Assembly (NCBI GenBank): GCA_030267565.1
Contig: BRXU01000004.1
Coordinates: forward strand, 1,740,001 to 1,804,000
Direction: 5' to 3'
DNA from: Pleodorina starrii
Lineage: Eukaryota > Chlorophyta > Chlorophyceae > Chlamydomonadales > Volvocaceae
Length of the DNA stretch: 64,000 nucleotides
The notes under the pieces were generated by a model. That model was not told the origin of the DNA, searched no databases, and worked only from the letters and a program-made list of their open reading frames with translations. The translations under genes and the position numbers were made by a program. This document shows, in pieces, positions 55,940 to 64,000 of this stretch; position 1 is the first letter of the stretch; every line of letters starts with the position of its first letter.

Positions 55940-58045
55940 TGGGGGTGGGTGGCGCAGGCGGTGGAGTGTGTGTATGTGTGTGTGTGAAGGGGAGGCCGCT
56001 TATCCAGGGGGGGAAGGGGGGGCCGGCGGCATGAGGAGGAGGAGGAGGGACGGGGCGGGGCGGCGCTGCGGCGGGTGCCTACCAAGTAGGGAGGGTGCTT
56101 GGCAGCGGGGCGTACGGCCTCCTCAGTAATTAATTACCGTATTACAGCCTAATCTGAGATTGGAGAGGCGAGCGTTTCGTCGTCGTGGTTGGTACAGTGG
56201 GCTCCAGACCTTAACCTTTTACCTTTACCCTTCCGAAGCTTCGGAGCGAGCTGACGAGCCAGCGGGCCAGCGGGCCGTGCACGTCGTTTGGGGGGCCCGA
56301 CGCCCGAGGGTGGTGCAGATGTTTTACGTATGCGCCGTGGCGGGGGTAAAGGTCAGGTAGATGCGGGTGGCGTGGCGGTGGCGTGGGGGGATTCCCGCCC
56401 GGCCCCAGGCGACATGGGTTGTTGGCTGTGGGAGAGCAGCGGCGACGACGACGACGGCGTCGGTGGCGGTGGCGGCGGTGGCGCACTGAAAGGTGCATAA
56501 TGGGAGCGAAGCGGGAGAGAGCGAGGGAAACAATACGGTACTCCGCCAAATCGCGGGTTTCTCTTTGGAAGGTGTGCCGCCCTTCCAGGCTTCTTCTCGC
56601 AGGGACGCGAGAGTGTGGGGGCAGCAGGGCGCTGGGGGCGCTGTAGCGGCGCTGCTGCCCAACGCCAAGGCAGCGTTAAGGCCCCTCAATCGCACGCGAG
56701 CCCGCCTGTCTCGTATTGCCCTTCCCTTGTTCGGAAGGCCGCACACAGGGAAGGGCGGTACAGAAAGACCCTGCACTGCACCGCCCTTAGGAGGGTTGTC
56801 TTAGGTTGACGACAGCTCGTAGTGACAACAGCAGCACCAGCTCGCAGCAATCAACTTGATGCAAGCGTACTGGAACCCCACGCCTCCCGAACGCTGCTTC
56901 ACAGCTACCCGTGACCCTAATGGCCAATAATGATTGGGGCGTCGTTTTACGTGTGTGTGTGTGGGGGGGGGGGGTGCGGCAACAGCAACAGCAGCACACA
57001 TCGTCACACACGCAACCTGCGGAGGCCCACGTGCCCCTGGCCCCCCTCCCGTCCCACCCGCCGCCTTGTTTGCTGCCGGCGTGCACCGAACCACCATTGC
57101 ATTGCATACACATGCCGCTCAGCGGCCGCCGGCTTTTATCTGGGGGCGTCTGCACGTCATGTCGGGCCCTGCCGCCCCGGATGATGTCCGCTGGCGACGC
57201 AAAGCTTATCCAGCGCCCGGCCCCCAACCCCAGCGTCGGCCCCCCGCCAGACGGTCCCAAGCCGCTCTCGAAGGGGCGGTCTCGTATGTGTGTGTTCATC
57301 TGTGAAAGCGCCGCACCCATCGTGCTGCCACACATTAACCCCCAGGCAGTCCTGCAACACCTCCTCCAACCCCGAAACATTTCTGGAAGGTCAAGTCAGC
57401 ACGCGTCGCCAAGGGGCGCCTGCACAGCTCCGAACGTCTCTTCTCTTCTGTTCCTGTCCGGTAAATATGTAACGTACCGTATGCATATTGGCTACATGTC
57501 GGTATCCTGCGGGTCCAGTCCAGGCCAATCGAGGCCACTCCATAACAGTCCAGTGGTCAAATACACAGCATTCTTCCGGTGCAGTCTCTTTCAACGGCAC
57601 CTTCCGCACCCGCCACGCAGACCTACCTACCCCCTCCTCCCACCTGCCTTCCCCCACAAATGCCCCACAGGACCGCGGCTCGCCCGCCGCGTCTCCCCGA
57701 GCACGGCCCCCCCTCAGGAGCCAACTGCCTGTTAAGGTAGCCCGTATTCACCCCCTGCCTGCCTGCCTGCCTGCCTCAGTTCCCGCGCATTCCACAATGC
57801 CATGCAACAAACAACAGACCCACACGATGCCACCCGAGCAAAGCCGCAGCACCAGCAGCACCAGCCACCCAACTCCGCTCCTCATCGCCCAGCCTGGGTC
57901 CGCTGACCAACGTCTCCTCCTGCATCTGCAGCAAGAAACGCTCGTCGCCAGACCCGCTTTCCTTCGGCAGCACCGTCGGCAGCGCCCCCCTTCCTCCTTC
58001 CTCCTTCCTCCTCCTTCCCCCTACCCTCCCGGCTCCCAAGGGGCT
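55940..58045. other. Intergenic: convergent 3' flanks of DEAD-box gene and CHMP1
   Basis: No gene is supported over 2.1 kb. TGTAA motifs exist for both strands (plus 57468-57472, minus 56146-56142), each about 1.5-1.9 kb from its stop. If used, the two 3' UTRs would overlap. Short GT and GGC-type simple runs are present. Confidence 0.45.
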
Positions 58046-59759
58046 CTACCGCCCCCTCAGGTCCGCCAGCCTCGCCGCCAGGTCCTCCTCTCCCTGCTTT
58101 GACGCCACCGCCGCCTTGGACGCCCCCGCGGACGGCATCCCCAGCGCCACCTCCAGTCCGTGCTCCTCCGCCACCTGGTTCATGAGCGCACTGACCTCAT
58201 CCTCCGGAGTGGACAGACTGGCCTGTGCGCCCATCACGTCATCCACCACCTGGGTCTGGAGGTCCAGGTTCTCAAACTGCTTCTCAAACTGCGAACCGGT
58301 GGGGCAGTGAGGTGGGGCGGTGAGGTTAGTGGTTTAGGGGGCTTCACCCCACCCATCAGCGCGCCATGCCATCCCATCCCATGTTCCCAACCCATTCCAT
58401 GTTCCCATTACAACCCAGTCCTGCTCCCCCCTCCCCACCGCCCCGCCCACCTGCGTCATGGTATTCGCAATGGTCTCCAGGTTGTTTGACGCCATGGCCT
58501 TCTCCAGACTCTTGACGATACCCGCCATGTTCTTCTGAACCTGGAGGGAGGGATGGAGGGATGGAGGGAGGGAGACAGGACAGGACAGGGCGGGGAGGAA
58601 GAGATGGCGTGAGGAGCAGCGGGGGGGGGCGCTTGGGCCAGGGATGGGATCGAGGGTTGTGGGGTTTGGTGAAGTTTGTGGCAGGGAGGGTGCGGCATTA
58701 AGGATGTCGCGCCAGCAACACCTCCGCCACCCCCTGTCCAACCCCACAGGCCCGCCAGCCCCTGTGTGCCCCTGCGTGCCCCTGTGTGCCGCCGCCCTCC
58801 CTACGTTCCGCGTTCCTCGCCCGGCCCCCCTCTGTGCACCGTCGTTGCACCCACCATCTGCATCTTGGCCTGCGACTCCAGTCTGCTGACGGTTGCGTCC
58901 AGCCGCGAGGCCAGCTTCATGTAATTGAGCTGCTCGTTCTTCTTGCGGATGGCGTTCTGAGCGTAGATGCGGGCACCCTCCATGTTGCCCTTCTCCATGG
59001 CCTTCTTGATCTGGGGGAGTGGGGAGTGGGGAGCAGGCGGGGCGGGGGTTGGGGCGGTGGGGTGAGGTGGGGCGGGGCAGATGGCAGGGGGGTGCGGACG
59101 ATCAGCCCAACTCGGCCCAACCCGACCAACTCCGCCAACTTCGGACGTCAGCTGTGTGATAAAGCAGCCAAGAGGTAAGGGGCGCAGAGCCGTGCACGGC
59201 AGGCCGGGGCTAGGGATGCGGGAGTGGATGAGGGCGGGTGGCGGTGAAGGGGGCGGCAGGGGGGCGAGTAGTGAGAGTGCGGGAAGGGCCGCCGTGCTTA
59301 TGCCGCCGCGAGGGGCACATTGGCGACCAGGCAGACGAGACCTCGGCGGGGTCAGGGCGGCGGTGTGCGGGCCGGGGCAGCCAGCCAGCAGGCGGGAGAT
59401 GAGGGTGGGGGAGCGTGATTACGCGGCGCGGGCTTTGTAACCCTCTGTAGCGCATCGTGGGCTTTCAGGTGGCCGCTTGCTCTGCTGCACCGAGGAATCA
59501 TTTGGGTGCTCCTGGGGCGTGGGGGTTAAGAGCCGCAGTTGCAACCTCGCGGAAATCGGTGGATTTGAAGGGGGTCAGACGGGTCCAGACCCCCACGACC
59601 CGAAGGGGATCTGCGGAGGTCCGCGGGCCGCCAGGCAAACACCCCCACCTTGAGCTTTTCCGACTTCTCCTCCTTCTCGGCCTTCACCGCTGAGCGTGCC
59701 AACTGCTTGGCGGTGAACTTCAGGTTGAAGATTTGATCGAGGAGCTTGTCGCCGCCCAT
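58046..59759 (-). CDS. CHMP1: ESCRT-III subunit CHMP1, 4 exons
   Basis: Exons on minus are 59759-59649, 59010-58855, 58540-58451 and 58288-58046, giving 199 aa with every junction in phase 0. The protein is a standard length for CHMP1 (about 196-203). It shows the basic helix 1/2 hairpin start ([21 protein letters not shown]), then [49 protein letters not shown] and the acidic helix with VVDDVMGAQ. The C-terminal [14 protein letters not shown] is a textbook MIM1 motif (x2-L-x2-RL-x2-L-R/K) that binds the MIT domain of VPS4 and related proteins. It functions late in ESCRT-III filament assembly at endosomes, at cytokinesis or in flagellar-tip shedding. The gene is intact and divergent from the unidentified gene on its right. 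Confidence 0.96.
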
Positions 59760-60352
59760 TCTGCTCTTGGCTTTGCCTATGGGCCCCGCGCCCTGTGTGC
59801 TCTAGGAGGAGGAGCCGGGTGCAGCTGCCCGTTTGAGGGTCTCGGTTGCGACACAAAATGCAGCGCCGCGGCCTGGTGTACTGATCAGATTACGCACTTA
59901 GCGCAAGTAACGATATAGCGTTGAACACGCAAGAACACCGTGCCCTCACTCTGTGACCGTTAACAGATTGCACAGGTGGTTCCGTAAGGACAACTTGTAT
60001 GCTTTGCAACAACAAAACGTACGAAATACAGAATAGGAGTTGGCTTGCGTTTATATAACGGGAGAGCATGTTCCGCCGGTTGACGCATGTACGGCTTACG
60101 ACAAACGAGCAATTTTCACCCTTCACTCAGGCAAACTGTGCTTAGGACAGGGTTTCGTTCAGCTTGTAAGTGTTCTACACGGTCAGGGATCACGCGCTAC
60201 GGCACCGTGATCAAAGCATAGACAGAACTTTCACTGGCGAGGGCCGTGGCCCGCAAGTCGGGGTTTGAACGTAACCTCCCTTCTCTCTGTGGTTATAATA
60301 TGCAATGATAACACTCTCTTGTTAGGGTAGCTAGAAACATCGGGGGGACACC
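59760..60352. promoter_or_regulatory. Shared divergent promoter, CHMP1 / unidentified gene
   Basis: These 593 bp between opposing ATGs are markedly AT-richer than the genes. A TTTATATAAC box at 60050-60059 could act as a TATA-like element, and a small inverted repeat GATCACG/CGTGATC lies near 60188-60213. The assignment is by position. Confidence 0.5.
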
Positions 60353-63133
60353 ATGAGTGGCGCCAATAGGGGACCGCTTGACCAGTTCTACAAGGATTGC
60401 CTGCGCATTGGTTGCTTGAAGGTGATCAGGAGCGACTCCCAAAGCTAGCTCTGGCGTCTACCCACTTACTAAAAGGACCCAACTCCCACCATTCTTCGAC
60501 CCACAACGCGCAGTGCTTCACGCACTTCCAGCTCTACCTAAAAGGCCGCGAGGAGCTGGTGGTGACCATCTACACGGGGTCCCAAGTGTCCCCTCGGCCA
60601 CAGCCGAACTTTAGAGCGATCAGAGGGTGAGGGAAGGCGTACAGACGGACACGCCCCCGACACCGCACCCCAACTCGATGAGGCCCCGGTGGCCTCCCAC
60701 CTCCACGGCCCCACAACCTCAAGCTTGCCGCATCCCATCTCCACTTGGACTTTCGACGTCGCGCCATCCACTTACCCGCGTCCCCACCCTGTTCCGCCCT
60801 CCCACCCTCTGCCTGCCGGCCCAGCAACGCCGATCCCCTCCCGCCGGCCAGCCCGGCGAGCCACGAGCTGGACATCCACAACCCAGATGTGACCGTCTTC
60901 CTGATCGGCGCCTATGCCAAGTACAACTGGCCGTACGTTTGGGTGAGCTTGAGGGTCCGTGGCACATGGCCGCGCACGAGGCTAGTGACCGAAGGGGCAC
61001 GCGGACCGGGCGTGCATGCGGCTCCGAAACCCCCCGGTGGGGGTGGGTCCAAGCCCGTACCCCACCCCCCGCAGCCTGGCCCGCCTCTGCCGTCGCTGGC
61101 CTGCCCCCCTCGCGCCCTTCCGCGGCGGCTTCCGCCGCCCCGGCGCATCGCACGGAGGTTGGGGAGCATGAGGCCGCCGGTGGGCTGATCAAGGAAGAGC
61201 CGCAGTGAAGCAAATGACGCGACCCAGGCCAGACCTGTGGGGGCCTGTGGGGGCCTGTGGGGGCCTGTGGGGGCCTGCGCGTTGGCGGTTCGGTTGCCTG
61301 CGTGGGCACCGCGGCCTGCCCGCACTTGGACCGCTGACGGCATGACACGTGGCAGCAGCACAGCGCTGCCGACGCGCGGCGGCGGCGGCGGCGGCGGCGT
61401 GACGGGCAGGGAGGCGACGGGAGCGAGCCTAGTCTGTCTTGCTTCGGGGGCATTTTCCCGGGGGGGGGGCTGCGCCAGGGGATGGGATTGGCGGCCATCG
61501 CAGGGGAATGCCCCGAAGCGATAGATTGGGAGAGTATCCGAATCCTGGTGGATGCGGGAGGTGTTCTTGGGCGGGCAGTTGTGGGCGCGTGTGTGGGCAG
61601 CCACAGCAGCCCCGGGCACGGGGACAGGGGGGACACGGCGGCTGCGGCGACTGCGGCCTTGGGAGCCTTTGCCCGGGCGTGTTGGACTGGATTGGGCTGG
61701 ACTGGGCGCCAGTTCCTGTAGGAGGATGACCAGCTGCAGCGGCCCGGACGAGGCGCAGTGGCAGTGGCAGCCCACCCAGCGGTGCGCGCAGGGCGGAGCG
61801 CGGCTGCCCCGCGCGCGCTCAACAGCCCTGCGGAGAGGCTACGGCGCCCCAGGTCGCCGTCGTTGCGGCCCCAACGTCCGCTACCCCACTACCACCACCA
61901 TCATCATTACCACCATCATCATCAATTCCACCACCACCATCACCACCACCATCAACGTAACCCGCCCCGCTCCGCCCGGTCCGCTTCCGCAGCTCCGGTC
62001 CGTGTCCCGGGGGCGAGCCAGCGACGACATCGATGCGCCGCTGGACCTGCCCACCACCAAGAACTGGAAGAGCAGCGGTGAGTAGTGGGAGGGCGGTGCG
62101 GAGGAGCGAGCCAGACGGCGACACGGCGAGGGAACAGAACGGGCGAGTGAGACAGTGCGTGCTCGGCGCCGCGTGGGGCAGGGAGGCGGTGCTGGTGCCT
62201 GGGGAGGGCCTGGGGCCCGGGCCGCTTGAACCAGACCATGGCAAGCCCCGCCTCCCGCAAGCCCGCTCCTACAACAACGTCCGCAGTGACTCATTCTTAT
62301 ATAAAGGAGCATGTCACTTCCTAACCCCTCCCCTAAAACCCTAAAACCCAACCTTAAACCCTAAAACCCTAAAACCCCCGCAGGTCTGCGCATCTGGCAC
62401 ATCCTGGAGGAGCTTGTAGAGCTCAACATCTTCCCCTCACCCGCCAACCCCTTTGAGGTCAACTTCGAGGCGCTGAAGGACATGCCCGAACTGGAGAGAG
62501 CGCTGCAGGCAGGGGCATGTGCGGGGCGGGGCGGGGGCATGTGCATGTGCGGGGCGGCGCGGGGGCATGTGCCGATGTGCGGGGCGGGACGGGGCGGTGT
62601 GAGGCTGCCGGGGCCTACCTGCCAGCATTGCCTGCCTGAGGAGCACGAGCGTGTGAGAGTGGATGTGAGTATCAGGGGCTACCGTGGGCGCGTACCGTCT
62701 GTGTGGCTGCCCGTCGATCGCTGCGGTCTCATCTTTGTCACCCCCGCGCCCCAACCCGCGCCCCGCCCCTCCAGGCCGGTAGGTTTGGTAAGTATTACGG
62801 TACTGGGTTCCGGGTCCGTTCGCTAACGCCGTCTCCCGTCTCTCCGCTGCGGTATCTTTCTTTTTGCCCCTCCAGGCGGGCGCCATCGCTTCCTTCCTGC
62901 GGGAGTTGCTGCTGACCAACTGTCAGCGGCCCGACCTGGTGCAGCAGGATTTCCAGGAGGCGGTCAACATCCACTTTCAGATCATGCCAAAGATCACGTC
63001 CGTCACTCCCGGAGCGTCGGCGATACCGCCAACTGCCGGCACGCTGGTCCTGGGGACGCAGGGGCAGCCGCTGGGGCAGCCGCTGGGGCAGCCGCTGGGG
63101 CAGCAGCAGCAGCAGGCCAAGCAGCAGCGTTAG
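60353..63133 (+). CDS. Unidentified 230-aa protein, 6 exons
   Basis: Proposed exons are 60353-60421, 60514-60578, 60852-60942, 61993-62077, 62384-62508 and 62876-63133; all phases fit. The product opens [20 protein letters not shown]. It then shows an alternating beta-rich stretch ([18 protein letters not shown] and [20 protein letters not shown]) and a polar linker. A helical part follows with [36 protein letters not shown] and [15 protein letters not shown]. It ends in a GQPL repeat and Gln-rich tail. The exon sequences look selected (non-random hydrophobic patterning interrupted exactly at splice sites), so I am confident it is a gene, but I recognise no family. It has no signal peptide or membrane span. 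The exon 5 donor appears to be GC (62509-62510). The exon 3 acceptor could be 60852 or a few bases later. Confidence 0.65.
62281..62328 (+). repeat. Dispersed intron repeat family 1, copy in unidentified gene intron 4
   Basis: CCGCAGTGACTCATTCTTAT is followed by ATAAAGGAGCATGTCACTTC and CTAACCCC. It is sense to the gene within 62078-62383. Confidence 0.85.
62334..62380 (+). repeat. Interstitial telomere-type repeat (CCCTAAAA)n
   Basis: About five CCCTAAAA-type units, some degenerate (CCCAACCTTAAA), directly precede the exon 5 acceptor at 62381-62383. TTTTAGGG is the telomere unit of Chlamydomonas-type algae. Confidence 0.85.
62814..62860 (+). repeat. Dispersed intron repeat family 2, copy in unidentified gene intron 5
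   Basis: GTCCGTTCGCTAACGCCGTC is followed by TCCCGTCTCTCCGCTGCGGT and ATCTTTC. It is sense to the gene and runs into the CCCCTCCAG acceptor at 62875. Confidence 0.85.
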
Positions 63134-64000
63134 GGACCCAGCCTGGGAGGAGGAGCGGAGGAAGGAGGAAGGAGGGCGAGGGTGTTGTTAGGGGCTGCAG
63201 GTGGGGCTTTAAAAGCAAAGGACAGCGGCGGGTTGGGGGCGGGGTTGCGCGTGGAGGAGCTCTTGGTGCCAGCGGGGTGCAATTCGAGGGGGTGGGAGAA
63301 GAGGCGGCGCGCGCGAGGATGCCGGAGGGGGGTAGGGTTGGGGGTCCGTGTGCACGAGCGAGACGAGGGAGCGTCTGGTTGGGAGGGGAAAGGGAAACGG
63401 GAGGGGGAGGCGAGCTTGTGGGTGGGTGTGTGGGTTCTTGGTTGAGGAAGGGGTGACCGGAGGGGGGCGGGGCGGTTGCTTTTGACAGGGGTGGTCCTGT
63501 CAGGGCTGTCACGCATACCGGTTATGGTGGAAGGGATGCGCTGTGTGATGGCCATGCGGCTGGAGACCCCGAGCGCAGGGCTGCAGGGCCGAGCATAGGA
63601 ACTGGATTGCCGACGGCGCGATGGGAGTCCCGCCGGCGTTTGCCGGCCCGCGGCTGCGCACTGCTGCAGCCGCGCTCGCTACGGGCCGCCCGCTTGTCGG
63701 GTGGATTGCGTTACGGCCGCGTGTCAGGCCGTGTGCCAGGCAGCGGGCATCGATGACGCTCGGACAGCGGTGATTTTCATGCTCAGGGATGGTGAGGTTG
63801 CACGGAACAGGGTTTGGGAGCTTCCTTCACCACATGTGGTGGGGTTCGATCCTCCTGCAGTGCAGTGGTGGGCGTGAATCCCGCCTGCCTGCCTGCTTGC
63901 CTGCCTGCGACTGTGCGATAACAGTTGCCTGTGAAGTGATGCATGAAAGAATGGATACCGGTAGTCGACACGCAGACAGCTTTCCAGGGCCTCACTCTGC
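63134..64000. other. 3' flank of the unidentified gene, no further gene seen
   Basis: GC-rich sequence without a supported frame. A short CCTGCCTG run at about 63885-63908 is the only clear repeat. A GGTTCGATCC string near 63844 resembles a tRNA T-loop but has no matching stems. Confidence 0.45.

Noticed and set aside
61482..61721. Possible extra exon in the large intron 3 of the unidentified gene
   Set aside because: The peptide [19 protein letters not shown] looks protein-like, but no splice pair fits phase better than the direct joining of 60942 to 61993.
63838..63860. tRNA-like GGTTCGATCC
   Set aside because: Same reason: no cloverleaf can be built around it.

Overview
The window looks like nuclear DNA of a GC-rich green alga of the Chlamydomonas/Volvox group. 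The evidence is: genes split into many short exons by GT-AG (and a few GC-AG) introns, strongly GC-biased third positions, long Ala/Gly/Gln/Pro runs in proteins, TGTAA-type polyadenylation motifs, CCCTAAAA telomere-type units scattered in introns, and an intact copia-class retrotransposon with an initiator-tRNA-Met internal primer site. No bacterial-style operons, CRISPR arrays or organellar genes are seen. All exon models were built by hand from splice sites and reading-phase continuity; none is backed by transcripts.

Layout, left to right: an EMB8/YheT-type alpha/beta hydrolase (+, 493-4252); Elongator subunit ELP4 (-, 12154-8144), head-to-head with the ciliary transition-zone protein B9D2 (+, 12723-14508); a coiled-coil/helical protein tentatively resembling the CANIN domain of SMC5/6 loaders (-, 21088-16939), head-to-head with mitochondrial ribosomal protein uL5m (+, 21392-22549); mitochondrial ribosomal protein mL46 (-, 28043-24805); a gene-poor stretch ending in a complete Ty1/copia element (31201-36005, coding strand minus) with apparently identical 197-bp LTRs and a 5-bp target duplication; a type II membrane sulfotransferase (+, 36047-38411) whose predicted ATG lies 41 bp past the insertion; a plastid PAP/fibrillin (+, 40939-43141); a rhomboid protease with a very long disordered N-terminus (-, 49570-44551), head-to-head with a DDX31/Dbp7-type DEAD-box helicase (+, 50222-55939); the ESCRT-III subunit CHMP1 (-, 59759-58046), head-to-head with an unrecognised 230-residue protein (+, 60353-63133).

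The genes are housekeeping functions that do not form one pathway. Recurring themes are four divergent gene pairs with 0.3-0.65 kb shared promoters, two neighbouring mitochondrial large-subunit proteins, and cilia-related content (B9D2).

The most unusual signal lies in the introns. Two short dispersed repeat families recur inside introns of unrelated genes, nearly always in the sense orientation and often close to the 3' splice site. One pair forms an inverted repeat bounding about 530 bp. Telomere-type CCCTAAAA units also sit just upstream of several acceptors. Together these suggest introner-like or MITE-like elements that have seeded or colonised introns.
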